Shown: positions 15,667-24,876, counted from the first letter of the stretch. The stretch: DNA of 64,000 nucleotides from Streptomyces sp. CC0208 (GCF_003443735.1 NZ_CP031969.1:7626001-7690000), one strand, 5' to 3'. Notes: generated by a model not told the origin, from the letters alone. Numbers and translations are program-made.

Positions 15667-17055
15667 TCAGTCCCGAGGGCCTGCGGGCCCGATGCTGCGC
15701 AGCAGCCGCTCCCCGGACTCGCGGAGCCGGTCCTTGACCTCGTCGAGCCGGGACACGAGCAGGGCGTGATCACGTTTGCGCCAGACACCGGCGACCATCA
15801 CCGCCTCGATGTTGGCGATGTCGGCGTGCAGGACCGTGGCGACCGGGTCGTGCGCCGGCCACAGGTTGAGTGCCCGGGCGTCGACGGCGACCAGGTCCGC
15901 CTGCATACCCACCTCGATCCGGCCCACCTGGTCGGCCAGGCCCAGCGCCCTCGCCCCTTCGACCGTGGCCCAGGCCAGTGCCTGTCTGCCGGTGACCGAG
16001 GCGGTGTTGGCGTGCGTGCCGGTCATCTGTCGGTGCTGGGCGTGGTCCAGGCTGCGCTGGTGGGCCAGGGCGATGCGGGCCGCGGTGAGGACCTTGCCGG
16101 GTACGGCGGTGTCGATGTCGGTACCCAGGGAGGGCGCCGCGTCCAGGCGCAGCAGGGACCCGGTGATGGGCGTGCCGTGTCCTTGGCCCAGTTCGTTTTC
16201 CGGGGTGGTGGTGAAGGTGACGCCCGCTTCGAGGAGCATCTTCAGCCAGTCGTCGGGCAGGTCGATCCCGTGCACGATGTTGGTCAGAGGGCTGAACAGT
16301 CCGGCGTCGCGCACGGCTTCCCAGCCGGGTGTGGGTTCTCCGCCGCTCTGGTGCATCGAGACGACGAGGCCGCGTTCCGCGCCGGCCCGGAAGTCGGCCA
16401 CCGCGGTCTCGACGGAGGAGTACTGCGGCCCTTGGAGCGCCATGCCCAGGGTGAGGAGGGCGTGCTCGCGCACGGGCCCGTCGAGCAGCCGGTCGATCTC
16501 GGCGAGCGGGTGGGGGATGTTCGGTGCGCGGTAGGGCGTGCCGTGCAGGAAGACGGCGCGGACACCGGCCTGGGCAAGGCCCTCCACGGCCGCGTCCGCG
16601 TGCTCGGACGAAAGGACGTTGTGGCACCAGTCGCCCACGGTGGTCGTACCGCAGTCGAGCTGGGTGAGCGCGCCGGCGAGGTTGCTGATGTGCATGTCGG
16701 CCGGGGTGTAGTGCCCGACACACTCGCCGTGGAGGTGGGTGAGGTACTCCATCAGCGTCCAGTCGGCGCCCGCGGAGCGCAGCGCGGTCTGCCAGGTGTG
16801 CAGGTGGGCGTTGACCAGGCCGGGGATGACGATACGGCCGGTGAAGTCGACGACTTCGGCGTCGGGTGCCTCGATGTTCTCGCCGAGGTCGGCGATGCGG
16901 TCGCCGTCGACGAGGACATCGGCGTGCTCGGCGTCGGGACGGCCCGGCGCCATCGTGATGACCTGCGCTCCGCGCAGCAGTACGCGGCTCACGCGCCGGC
17001 CCCCGAACCGGGGGAGGTGCGGCTCTGCTGGGACATGGTGCGGCTCCTTGCTCAT
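15667..17055 (-). CDS. Amidohydrolase-superfamily deaminase/hydrolase (TrzN/SsnA-like)
   Basis: The 462-residue metal-dependent enzyme shows NAHLH (about 82-86) for the first metal ligands, SMHQSGGE for the strand-5 His, NIVHGIDL for the strand-6 His and SLGTDID for the catalytic Asp. It ends with a beta-sandwich (GRIEVGMQADLVAVDAR). This pattern fits the cytosine deaminase/chlorohydrolase/8-oxoguanine deaminase group acting on N-heterocycles. Its ATG overlaps the stop of the flavin monooxygenase gene as ATGA, so translation is coupled and the enzymes probably act in one pathway. Substrate unknown. Confidence 0.88.
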   Translation of the reverse strand: MSKEPHHVPAEPHLPRFGGRRVSRVLLRGAQVITMAPGRPDAEHADVLVDGDRIADLGENIEAPDAEVVDFTGRIVIPGLVNAHLHTWQTALRSAGADWTLMEYLTHLHGECVGHYTPADMHISNLAGALTQLDCGTTTVGDWCHNVLSSEHADAAVEGLAQAGVRAVFLHGTPYRAPNIPHPLAEIDRLLDGPVREHALLTLGMALQGPQYSSVETAVADFRAGAERGLVVSMHQSGGEPTPGWEAVRDAGLFSPLTNIVHGIDLPDDWLKMLLEAGVTFTTTPENELGQGHGTPITGSLLRLDAAPSLGTDIDTAVPGKVLTAARIALAHQRSLDHAQHRQMTGTHANTASVTGRQALAWATVEGARALGLADQVGRIEVGMQADLVAVDARALNLWPAHDPVATVLHADIANIEAVMVAGVWRKRDHALLVSRLDEVKDRLRESGERLLRSIGPAGPRD

Positions 17056-18581
17056 GGCGTCATTGCCCGCGCGGCGGTTTGTGTGGCGGTGAGGAAGTCC
17101 CGGGTGGCGATGTGCCCGATGTAGCCGTCGGGACGGATCAGCAGCAGCGTGTCGCCGTCCAGGCCGTACGCACTTTTCAGCGTGTTCTCAGGATCGGAGA
17201 GGGCGAGACCGTCGGCGGCACTGGCCCCGACCGTCAGCCTCTTCAGCGGAGCGCCGGCCGTCGGCCAGGCGAGCACTTCGAGGTCGCGGGCGGCATCGGA
17301 ACCGTAGGCGAGGGCGGTGAAGTGCGGCCCGCGGCAGACGTCGAACAGCCGGGTCCCGGTTCCGTCGGCGCGGCGCAGTTGCGCGTCCGGGGCGCGGTCG
17401 CCCACGCGGAGCGTCGAGGTACGCATGCCGTCGGCGGGGGCCAGCGGGCCGCCGTAGTAGCTCAGGGCGAGTTGCTGTTCGTCCTTGCCTCGCTTCATGC
17501 TCGACGGGTCGAGTCTGGCGATGCCGCCCCACTTCGCCGTGGACAGGCCCAGGACCCCGGCGGCGATCGGCTGTCTTTCGGCCTCGTAGGTGTCCAGCAG
17601 CGCCGCGTTCGCCCCGGCGAGTACCTGACTGATCTTCCAGCCGAGGTTGTAGCCGTCCTGCACGCCGGTGTTCAGGCCCTGGGCACCGGCCGGGGTGTGG
17701 ACGTGCGCGGCGTCACCGACAAGGAAGACACGCCCTCGGCCGTAGTTCTTCGCCAGGCGGATGTTGGGCCGGAACACCGAAGTCCAGTGGATGTCGTGCA
17801 GCTGGATGCGTCGATCACGGGTGTGGGAGTGGATCCGCTGGACAATGTCGTCCCTCTTCGCAGGCGGTTCTTCGTCCGGCTTGAGACGGATCATCCACTG
17901 GAACATGTCGCTGTGCGGGAGCGGACAGGCGCCGATGAACCTGCCGCCCCGGCCGGGCCACATGTGCCACCGGTTGCGGGCCAGCCCCGTCACCGAGGCA
18001 TCGACGATGAGCATCCGGTCGCTTTCGTCCGTGGTCCCGACGAACCCGATTTCGAGCTGCTTGCGCACCACACTGGAACCGCCGTCAGCGCCTACGACGT
18101 AGCGGGCGACGATCTCCTCGGTGCCGTCCGCGCCCGCCACCGTGGCGACCACCGTGTCCTCGTTCTGCGTCAGCTCGGTCAGTTCCCTGCCGAACTCGAT
18201 CTCACGGCCGAGCTCACTGAGCCGGGTGTGCAGGGCGCGGTCCGTGCGGAACTGAGGGATCAGCCAGGTGTTCGGGTAGGGGATGTCCGGGGCCGCCTCC
18301 CTGTGGGGGAACATCTTCCAGGGCACGCCGAGGGGTCCCGCATGGATCCCGAGCCTGGGGTAGGTGCTGCCGCCGGCGAGGACCTCGTCGAGGGCGCCCA
18401 GGTCTTCGAGGACTTCGAGGCTGCGGGGCTGGACGCCCTTGGCGCGGGAGCCGTCGAAGGCATGGGGGGACCTGTCGACGATCCGCACGTCGAGTCCGCG
18501 CCGTACGAGGTCGATCGCCACGGCAGTGCCCGAGGGGCCCGCGCCGATGACCAGTACGTCGATGACCTGCGGGTTCTTCAT
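17052..18581 (-). CDS. FAD-dependent aromatic hydroxylase (PHBH / PgaE-MhpA class)
   Basis: The 509 residues include the FAD motif VIGAGPSGTAVA (about 9-20), the DG motif VVGADGGSSVVRKQL, and the GD motif VGDAAHVHTPAGAQGLNTGVQ near 280-300. A thioredoxin-like C-terminal domain is typical of phenol and polyketide hydroxylases. It would insert oxygen into an aromatic or heteroaromatic ring using NAD(P)H and O2. Both ends are joined to neighbours by ATGA overlaps (hydrolase upstream, amidohydrolase downstream). No extradiol ring-cleavage dioxygenase is present, so ring opening would need this enzyme, the amidohydrolase or an outside gene. Confidence 0.9.
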   Translation of the reverse strand: MKNPQVIDVLVIGAGPSGTAVAIDLVRRGLDVRIVDRSPHAFDGSRAKGVQPRSLEVLEDLGALDEVLAGGSTYPRLGIHAGPLGVPWKMFPHREAAPDIPYPNTWLIPQFRTDRALHTRLSELGREIEFGRELTELTQNEDTVVATVAGADGTEEIVARYVVGADGGSSVVRKQLEIGFVGTTDESDRMLIVDASVTGLARNRWHMWPGRGGRFIGACPLPHSDMFQWMIRLKPDEEPPAKRDDIVQRIHSHTRDRRIQLHDIHWTSVFRPNIRLAKNYGRGRVFLVGDAAHVHTPAGAQGLNTGVQDGYNLGWKISQVLAGANAALLDTYEAERQPIAAGVLGLSTAKWGGIARLDPSSMKRGKDEQQLALSYYGGPLAPADGMRTSTLRVGDRAPDAQLRRADGTGTRLFDVCRGPHFTALAYGSDAARDLEVLAWPTAGAPLKRLTVGASAADGLALSDPENTLKSAYGLDGDTLLLIRPDGYIGHIATRDFLTATQTAARAMTP

Positions 18582-19483
18582 GAGTCGAGCCTTTCGGCGC
18601 GTGCGGCCACGAACGGGACGATCTGATCGGCGACGTGGCGCGGGCGTTCGAACGGGGCCATGTGCCCACACTGCGGAATGACATGACGATGCCGGGGCGC
18701 CAGCAGGGCGTGAGCCGTGTCGAGGTGGGTCAGTGGCGTGACGTTGTCCTCGTCGCCCCACAGGAGCAGCGTGGGAATCCCCAGCGCGCCCGTCTGCCGG
18801 AACAGATCGTCCCGTCCGGAGACCGGCAGGTGCTGCAGCGTGTCGAAGACCGCGTACAGCGAACCCTCGAAGCGGAAGGCGTCGAGGACCATGTCCGTCA
18901 GTTTCGCGCCGAGCTGAGCGTCGCGGACGTTGTGCCCGAGGTGTCCCTGGAGTATCTGGCGGCCGCGCCGCCGGGCGATGACACCGGCCAGCAGATCGTT
19001 GCGCAGGAGCCGGTGAGGTGAGGTCGGCCGCGGTTTCGCGAGACCGGCGGGCCCGACGATGGTCAGGGTGGACACCGACGAGCGGTACTGGGCGGCGTAG
19101 GTCATGGCGACGAGCGCGCCCATGGAAGTGCCGATGAGGTGCAGTGGGCGCTTGGACACGCCGAGCCGTTCGGTCAACTCGGCCAGCTGTCGCGTGAAGA
19201 GGGTTTCGTCGTATCGCGCCCGCACGCGGTCCGAGTAGCCGCGGCCGTACGCGCTGCAGGTCAGAGTCCGCAGTCCGCGGGCGTTCAGCTCGGTGACGAG
19301 GTCGTCCCAGTAGAAGAGCGGAATGGTCAGGCCGCCCGCCATCACGACCAGCTCGCCGTCCTCGGGGCCCTTCAGTTCGTAGTGCGTGACGCCGTCGGAG
19401 AGTTCGACGAAACCGCCGCGCAGGGCTTGCCGCGATGCGGCGGTGAGCTGTCGGTCCTCGCCCGGTGCGACGAAGTACTTCAT
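18578..19483 (-). CDS. Alpha/beta-fold hydrolase (second of two in the operon)
   Basis: The 301-residue hydrolase has nucleophile motif GTSMGA near 120, acid in LWGDEDNVTPL and base in PQCGHMAPFE. It has an N-terminal extension of about 35 residues before the core (FVELSDGVTHYELKGPEDGE). Its stop overlaps the ATG of the monooxygenase gene. It may cleave a C-C or ester bond in the same degradation or modification pathway. Substrate unknown; C-C hydrolase activity would be consistent with an adjacent ring hydroxylase. Confidence 0.88.
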   Translation of the reverse strand: MKYFVAPGEDRQLTAASRQALRGGFVELSDGVTHYELKGPEDGELVVMAGGLTIPLFYWDDLVTELNARGLRTLTCSAYGRGYSDRVRARYDETLFTRQLAELTERLGVSKRPLHLIGTSMGALVAMTYAAQYRSSVSTLTIVGPAGLAKPRPTSPHRLLRNDLLAGVIARRRGRQILQGHLGHNVRDAQLGAKLTDMVLDAFRFEGSLYAVFDTLQHLPVSGRDDLFRQTGALGIPTLLLWGDEDNVTPLTHLDTAHALLAPRHRHVIPQCGHMAPFERPRHVADQIVPFVAARAERLDS

Positions 19484-19502
19484 GGAATGGGCCTCCTTGG
19501 CC

Positions 19503-20336
19503 TCAGTGCGTGGGGGTGTCGGTGGAGGAGCGGAGGAACTGCGCGATCGCGTCCGAGACCCACTGGGGTTCCTCTTCGGGCAGCAGGTGACCGCTGTGCG
19601 GGTGCACGAGCTCCTGGGCGCCGGGGATGTCGCGGGTGAAGTGCTGGCCGTCGACGCCCGCGCTGCGCAGTACGAGCGTGGGTGTCGTGATGCTGGGGAT
19701 CTGCGCGCTGCGGTCGGGCTGGTCGGTGTTGCAGAAGTCGACGAAGGCCGAGCGGTTCCCGGGCCGGTTCATGAGCTGGTGGGCGCGGTCCACCATGGCG
19801 TCGTCCACGATCGTCGAGTGTGGGCCGACGTGGGCGCGCAGGTTGCGCTCGATGGCGCCGCGCGGCATCACTCGCCGCAGCAGGGGGCGCAGCAGCGGGT
19901 TGCGGGCCAGGCGGATGCCTGCCGGTACCTCCTTCTCCGGGTATCCGGTGGCATTGACCAGCACCAGGCCGGTCACCCGCTCCGGATGGTCCAGCGCGAG
20001 GTTCCAGGCGATGTTGCCGCCCAGTGAATTGCCCGCCACGGCGTAGCGCGGCACGCCCAAGGTCTCCAGGAAGTCCGCCCCCGTCGCGGCATAGGCCGGG
20101 ACGCGGTAGTCGCGGTCGGTGCGAGGGCCTGTCAGGCCGCACCCCGGTAGGTCGGGGCGGATGACGTCGAACGACTCCGACAGCAGGGCCGCCACGCGGT
20201 CGAAGTGCTGAAGCGACGAAGCGCTGCCGTGCAGTAGGACGAGTGTCGGCCCCCGTCCGGCGCGTTTGTAGTGGATCTGCAGTCCATCCACCACGACGAA
20301 CCGGGAATCGGGCTGCGGCTCGGACCAGATGCTCAT
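19503..20336 (-). CDS. Alpha/beta-fold hydrolase, MhpC-like (first gene of operon)
   Basis: The 277 residues have oxyanion segment LVLLHGSASSLQHFD, nucleophile elbow AGNSLGGNIAWN (Ser about 110) and base in HPHSGHLLPEEEP. The family look, including the GNSLGG elbow, resembles meta-cleavage product hydrolases (MhpC/BphD), though the acid residue is less clear. It is the promoter-proximal gene of the four-gene minus operon, 19 bases before the next hydrolase. The promoter predicts a leaderless message starting at the ATG. Confidence 0.88.
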   Translation of the reverse strand: MSIWSEPQPDSRFVVVDGLQIHYKRAGRGPTLVLLHGSASSLQHFDRVAALLSESFDVIRPDLPGCGLTGPRTDRDYRVPAYAATGADFLETLGVPRYAVAGNSLGGNIAWNLALDHPERVTGLVLVNATGYPEKEVPAGIRLARNPLLRPLLRRVMPRGAIERNLRAHVGPHSTIVDDAMVDRAHQLMNRPGNRSAFVDFCNTDQPDRSAQIPSITTPTLVLRSAGVDGQHFTRDIPGAQELVHPHSGHLLPEEEPQWVSDAIAQFLRSSTDTPTH

Positions 20337-20373
20337 AGTGGATACACTGTTGCCGATAAGGCGATCGTGTCAA
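20337..20373 (-). promoter_or_regulatory. Promoter of the hydrolase-monooxygenase-amidohydrolase operon
   Basis: On minus, TTGACA (complement of 20368-20373) and CAGTGT (complement of 20344-20349) are 18 bases apart. Transcription would begin at or beside the ATG (20336), so the message is probably leaderless. The inverted repeat AGTG-GATA-CACT (20337-20348) straddles the -10 and start site and could be an operator. Confidence 0.65.
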
Positions 20374-20558
20374 GTGCAGGTCCATGGCCTACCGCGTCAC
20401 TCGGCGGCGAACCGGCCGGGCGGTCACCGGGATGTATGCGCCCGCAGTCCGACGGCGTCCGCGCGTGCTGTGCCCGCGGGGCGAGCTGTTGCCCGTGCGG
20501 GACCGGCGAATCGTGCCTGGCACGACGTGCCTAGTACCTCGGTCACGTTGCCGCGGAG

Positions 20559-20600
20559 ACCAAGGTCAGCGGGTACGGACCCGTCCCCACTGACCTTGGT
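20559..20600. terminator. Nested hairpin terminator
   Basis: Arms ACCAAGGTCAG (20559-20569) and CTGACCTTGGT (20590-20600) form an 11-bp stem. Inside it CGGGT-ACGG-ACCCG forms a second hairpin. It lies just past the end of the decayed MFS gene (minus) and was probably its terminator. Confidence 0.65.
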
Positions 20601-20611
20601 GCCGCAGGAGG

Positions 20612-21180
20612 TCAGTCGGCCGCCGGCGGTGTCTTCGGTGCGCGCAGCAGCCTGCCGATCGCCGCGGCGACGCTCACGGCGATCAGGGAGGCGGACAAGC
20701 CGTCCATGAAGGCGCTCGGCATCGCCCTAATGGGCTCGATCTTGGCCGAGGGAGCCGCTGATGGCCGCCGTGCCGACGGCTCCGCTCAGGCCGATGCAGA
20801 AGCCCGCCAGGACCAGGCCGCCGAGGAAGGGCAGGTAGCCGGAGTCGACGCCGAGGAAGGAGATGACGTACAGGCCGACGGCGAGCAGGAGCAGGCCGGC
20901 GGACATGACGGCCTTCATGCCGACCCGGTGGACCAGGCGCGGGGTGAGCAGGGAGGTGGGCAGCACCGCCGGCGCGACCCGAACAAGGGCCACGGCGGCC
21001 TTCAACGGGCTGTAGCCCAGGATGAGTTGCAGGTATTGCAGGCCGACGAAGAAGAAACCGAAGACGGCCGTGAACTGCACCAGCACGGTGATGGCACCGG
21101 CTCGGAAGCCCCGGATGCCGAACAGGCGGGGTCGAGCAGGGGGTGTTCGGTGCGCAGGCCGAGGTAGGTTGCGGCAGCCG
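20612..21180 (-). pseudogene. Decayed MFS drug transporter (DHA2-type), several lesions
   Basis: Read on minus, the 5' part gives GLRTEHPLLDP. A one-base loss then shifts to RLFGIRGFRAGAITVLVQFT, and the transporter frame continues through ISFLGVDSGYLPFLGG to AISGSLGQD. There it stops, and the normal C-terminus FMDGLSASLIAVSVAAAIG ... LLRAPKTPPAAD resumes in another frame and ends at 20612. The intervening ~60 residues normally found in DHA2 exporters are deleted, as is the entire N-terminal half. It cannot encode a working transporter. It was probably once an efflux pump of the neighbouring cluster. Confidence 0.85.
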
Positions 21181-21256
21181 CTGGCGGGCACGTACACGGG
21201 CCCTGCCCGCCGCGGTACTGGCCCTGATGGCGGTGGCGTACGCCGTCACCGGCTGA
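21179..21256 (+). pseudogene. C-terminal fragment of a membrane protein gene
   Basis: The plus frame reads RWRARTRALPAAVLALMAVA then YAVTG and a stop at 21254-21256. It is one hydrophobic helix after a basic stretch and has no upstream start. It abuts the truncated 5' end of the MFS relic, so this point looks like a deletion or rearrangement junction. Confidence 0.45.
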
Positions 21257-21340
21257 CGGTCCGAGTGTGCGCCGGGTCGAGCGGGAGGCTGTCGACGCCC
21301 GACGGCTCACGGGCCCTGTTTCCGGCGTACCGTCGATGGT

Positions 21341-23479
21341 GTGGAGTACACGGCCGCCGGCCTTGTGTCCCGTGTCGCCGGTGACCTCGGGCCCATGGCG
21401 GACGAGGTGATCGCCGACGTGGTGCGGTGTCTGCGGCGTGAGGTTCCCGAACTGTGGAGCAACCCGGATCTCGTCCGCATGACGTCCGAGAACATCGCCG
21501 AGCACGTCGTCGGTGTACTGGTCGGCCTGGAACACGGCATCGAGCCGAGCGACATCGATCCGCCGGCCGCCGAGCTGGAAAGAGCACGTCGGCTGGCCCG
21601 GCACGGCGCGCCGGTCACAGCGCTGTTGCGGGCCTTCCGGCTCGGTCAGGGCGTCGTCCTGGACAGACTGCTTGCTGAGATGCCGCGGCTGACGAAGGAC
21701 GCGGAGTTGGTCAGCGCGGCATCGCGCCTCCTGATCGCCATGGCCAACGGATACGTGGACGACGCGTCCGAGCAGGGTGTCATGGCGTTCCAGGAGGAGC
21801 GGGACCGTCGCCTGCAGTGGCGGCTGTCCCTGGTGAACGAGGCCGGTCTGCGCATCGGGACCACCCTGGACATCGCTCGCACCACCCAGGAGCTGGCGGA
21901 CCTCGCCCTCGATCATTTCGCCGACATGGTCACCGTCGACCTGCTCGACTCCGTGATCCACGGGCACGACACTCCGGCGCCGGGCCTCCTTGTACTGCAC
22001 CGCGTCGCCCAGGCGTCCTCGGTACAAGGCGTCGGCCCGGAGCCGACGGCGGGGCTGGGGGAGGTTCACGCCTGCCCGGACGGATCGGTCACGGCACACG
22101 CCCTGGCCACCGGCAAGCCCTCCCGGCACACGGCGACGCCGACGGATCCGGCCGCTGTCGTCGGCCCCAACTCTGCCCGCTCGACGCTGGTGGTGCCGCT
22201 GAGTGCGCGCGGCGCCACTCTCGGCGTCGCGCGGTTCCGCCGTCACCGCAACCCGGTTCCCTTCGACGACGAGGATCTGTTCCTCGCCCAAGAGGTCGCG
22301 GCCAGGGCGGCCCTGGCCATCGACAACGCCCGCCGCTACACACACGCCCGGAGCACGGCCCTCACCTTGCAGCGCAGTCTGCTGCCACGGCGTACGGCGG
22401 AGCAGTCCGCTGTCGACGTCGCCTGCCGTTACCTGCCGGCCGGCGGCCAGGCCGGTGTGGGCGGCGACTGGTACGACGTCATCCCGCTGTCCGGTGCCCG
22501 GGTCGCCCTGGTCGTGGGCGACGTGGTCGGCCACGGCATTCACGCCGCCGCCACCATGGGGCGCCTGCGCACCGCGGTGCGCACCCTCGCCGACTTTGAT
22601 CTGCCTCCGGAGGAGTTGCTGACGCACCTGGACGACGTCGTCATCCGGCTGTCCGCCGAGGCGTCGGGCGACCCGGAGACGGAAACGGCCGGGGAAATCG
22701 GTGCCACGTGCCTGTACGCCGTCTACGACCCCGTCGACGGCCGCTGCTCCCTGGCCCGCGCAGGGCACCTGCTGCCCGCGGTGGTGAGCGGCGACGGCAC
22801 CGTCGACCTTCTGGATCTGCCGCCCGGTCCACCGCTGGGCCTGGGCGGACTGCCGTTCGAAGCGGCGGAGGTCGACCTGCCCGAAGGCAGCCTGCTCGCC
22901 CTGTACACCGACGGCCTGGTCGAAGGTCGCGATCGAGACATCGACGCAGGCCTCACCCTCCTGCGCCGCGCCCTGGCCCAGCCCTCCGCGTCCCTGGAAG
23001 CCGCCTGCGACACAGTGCTCCAGGCCCTGGTACCAACGGACCGGCCCTACGACGACGTCGCTCTGCTGCTGGCCCGTCCCCGTGCCCTCGGGGACCACCA
23101 GGTGGCCGCCTGGGACGTGGACGCCGATCCGGCTGCCGTCGCCCGGGCCCGTGCGAACACCTCCGAGCGGTTGGCCGCCTGGGGACTGGAGGAACTCGCC
23201 TTCTTGACCGAGCTGGTGGTCAGCGAACTGGTCACCAACGCCATCCGCTACGGCCGGCCCCCCATCCGCCTGCGTCTCATCCGTGACCGCTCTCTGCTGT
23301 GCGAGGTTTCCGACGCCGGCAGTACCACCCCCCATCTGCGCCGGGCCCGCAGTTTCGACGAGGGCGGACGCGGCCTGTTCCTCGTCGCCCAGCTCGCCGA
23401 GCGTTGGGGAACGCGCCATGCCCGGCAGGGCAAGACGGTCTGGGCCGAGCTGGACGGGGAGGAGCGTGGCCGGCTGTGA
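21341..23479 (+). CDS. Multidomain SpoIIE-type PP2C phosphatase with GAF and HATPase (anti-sigma-like) domains
   Basis: The 712-residue cytosolic regulator has a helical N-terminal domain (about 1-160, RsbR/PucR-like character) and a GAF domain (about 175-335). A SpoIIE/PP2C phosphatase follows (about 355-575; GGDWYDVIPLSG, GDVVGHGIHAAATMG, LYTDGLVEGR). The C-terminus is an RsbW-like ATPase (about 600-705; LVVSELVTNAIRYGRPPIRL, then GGRGLFLVAQLAERWG). Proteins with both phosphatase and kinase-like domains in partner-switching modules control anti-sigma antagonists in Streptomyces. The GTG at 21341 lacks a strong ribosome site. No anti-sigma antagonist gene is adjacent. It may regulate the P450 operon downstream, but this is only positional. 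Confidence 0.9.
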   Translation: MEYTAAGLVSRVAGDLGPMADEVIADVVRCLRREVPELWSNPDLVRMTSENIAEHVVGVLVGLEHGIEPSDIDPPAAELERARRLARHGAPVTALLRAFRLGQGVVLDRLLAEMPRLTKDAELVSAASRLLIAMANGYVDDASEQGVMAFQEERDRRLQWRLSLVNEAGLRIGTTLDIARTTQELADLALDHFADMVTVDLLDSVIHGHDTPAPGLLVLHRVAQASSVQGVGPEPTAGLGEVHACPDGSVTAHALATGKPSRHTATPTDPAAVVGPNSARSTLVVPLSARGATLGVARFRRHRNPVPFDDEDLFLAQEVAARAALAIDNARRYTHARSTALTLQRSLLPRRTAEQSAVDVACRYLPAGGQAGVGGDWYDVIPLSGARVALVVGDVVGHGIHAAATMGRLRTAVRTLADFDLPPEELLTHLDDVVIRLSAEASGDPETETAGEIGATCLYAVYDPVDGRCSLARAGHLLPAVVSGDGTVDLLDLPPGPPLGLGGLPFEAAEVDLPEGSLLALYTDGLVEGRDRDIDAGLTLLRRALAQPSASLEAACDTVLQALVPTDRPYDDVALLLARPRALGDHQVAAWDVDADPAAVARARANTSERLAAWGLEELAFLTELVVSELVTNAIRYGRPPIRLRLIRDRSLLCEVSDAGSTTPHLRRARSFDEGGRGLFLVAQLAERWGTRHARQGKTVWAELDGEERGRL

Positions 23480-23541
23480 CCGCGGCGCGCAAGAGGGAAT
23501 CAGCAGTTCTGATGAGTTCATCGTTTTCTTGGTCGTAACTC

Positions 23542-23571
23542 TTGACGCGGCATTCCATCAAGCTTGAGTAT
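23542..23571 (+). promoter_or_regulatory. Promoter of the P450 operon with internal palindrome
   Basis: TTGACG (23542-23547) and GAGTAT (23566-23571) lie 18 bases apart in an unusually AT-rich stretch. The perfect palindrome TCAAGCTTGA (23558-23567) covers the spacer and the edge of the -10 and could be an operator. About 120 bases of leader follow before the P450 start. Confidence 0.5.
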
Positions 23572-23691
23572 TTCATCATTACGGCGTCGTTGCGATGACG
23601 GCACCGGTCCGTGCAACGCAAACGTCCGCGGACCGCCTGCCCCACACGCACCCCGTCCCCCTCTCGCGCGGCTCCTTCAGGAGGGCCCTTC

Positions 23692-24876
23692 ATGCCCATG
23701 CTCACGGAGATCCCCGCCTACCGTCCCGATCTGTACTCGGCGTCGGCCATCCGCGACACTCATCCGCACTACGCCGCACTGCGTGAGCTGGGCCCCGTGG
23801 TCTGGCTGAGCAAGCACAAGGTCTACGCCCTCCCGCGCTACGCCGAGTGCAAGCAAGTGCTGCTGGACGACGACACCTTCGTCTCCTCGGGCGGTGTCGC
23901 CCTCAACCCGGTCGCCAACCGTGCAGGCCAGGGCACCACCCTGTGCAGTGACGGCGAGGAGCACGCCCGCCGCCGTTCCCTCCTCGCACACCGCCTGACT
24001 CCCAGGGCGCTGCGCACGATGAAGGACACGGTCGAACAGCAGGCGGCCACCGTGGTCGAGGCAGCCGTGGCCCGGCGGACGGTCGACGCGGTGGAGTTCG
24101 CCATGGCGCTGCCGATGGCAGTCGTCCCCGACCTGGTCGGCTGGCCCCAGCAGGGCCGCGAGCATCTGCTGCGCTGGGCCGGTGCCACCTTCGACGCCAT
24201 GGGCCCCGTCAACCGCCAGGCGGTGCGCACACTGCCCGCGGCCCTCGGCATGCTGCGCTACGCGCGCGGTGTCGTCCGTGACCGGTCCGTGCTGGACGGC
24301 AGCATGGGCCACGACCTGCTGCGCGCCGCCGACGAGGGCCGGATCATGCCCGCCGAGTGCGCCACCATGATGATCGACTACCTGGCACCCTCCCTGGACA
24401 CCACCATCAGCGCCATCTCCAGCGCGCTGTACCTGTTCGCCCGCCACCCCGAACAGTGGCGCCTGCTGAAGGCGGACCCGGACCTCGTCCCGAAAGCGGT
24501 CAACGAAGTCGTCCGCTACGAATCCCCGATCCGCGCCTTCTCCCGCACCGCTGCCCGTGACACGGAACTGGCGGGCATCGCCCTCCCCAAGGGCTCCCGG
24601 GTACTGGTCCTGTACGGCTCCGCCAACCGCGACCCGCTGGAGTGGGACGACCCGGACACCTTCGACATCCGCCGCGACGCCGCCCGCCAACTCGGTTTCG
24701 GGCAGGGCGCCCACGGCTGCGCCGGCCAGGGACTGGCGCGCATGGAGACCTCCGCGATCCTCCACGCCCTGGTCGAACGCGTCGACCGCATCGAGGCCAC
24801 CGGCCCACCCGAGTGGGCCCTGAACAACGTCATCCACCGCCTCGGGCGCCTGCCACTCGAACTCATCCCTGCCTGA
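23692..24876 (+). CDS. Cytochrome P450 (CYP199-like)
   Basis: The 394-residue P450 has the I-helix segment APSLDTTISAI with the acid-Thr pair, the ExxR motif in NEVVRYESPIRAF and heme motif FGQGAHGCAG with Cys343. AGGAGG lies seven bases before the ATG at 23692. The N-terminus (GPVVWLSKHKVYALPRYAEC) and C-terminus resemble CYP199-type enzymes, which O-demethylate or hydroxylate para-substituted benzoates; this resemblance is from memory and needs a search. It is followed by its own ferredoxin and reductase, so the electron chain is complete. It may feed the adjacent ring-hydroxylase operon. Confidence 0.93.
   Translation: MPMLTEIPAYRPDLYSASAIRDTHPHYAALRELGPVVWLSKHKVYALPRYAECKQVLLDDDTFVSSGGVALNPVANRAGQGTTLCSDGEEHARRRSLLAHRLTPRALRTMKDTVEQQAATVVEAAVARRTVDAVEFAMALPMAVVPDLVGWPQQGREHLLRWAGATFDAMGPVNRQAVRTLPAALGMLRYARGVVRDRSVLDGSMGHDLLRAADEGRIMPAECATMMIDYLAPSLDTTISAISSALYLFARHPEQWRLLKADPDLVPKAVNEVVRYESPIRAFSRTAARDTELAGIALPKGSRVLVLYGSANRDPLEWDDPDTFDIRRDAARQLGFGQGAHGCAGQGLARMETSAILHALVERVDRIEATGPPEWALNNVIHRLGRLPLELIPA

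Noticed and set aside
17052..20336. Operon considered as a complete phenylpropionate (mhp) pathway
   Set aside because: MhpA- and MhpC-like enzymes are present, but the ring-cleaving dioxygenase, hydratase and aldolase are missing and an amidohydrolase is present instead.
20384..20593. 69-codon plus frame MAYRVTRRRTGRAVTGMYAP near the island promoter
   Set aside because: Arg-rich, without ribosome site or family, and it runs into the nested terminator hairpin.
21002..23521. 839-codon open frame on minus
   Set aside because: It is antisense to the SpoIIE/GAF/HATPase gene. Its sequence has no domain and is of low complexity, as expected for a shadow frame in very GC-rich DNA.
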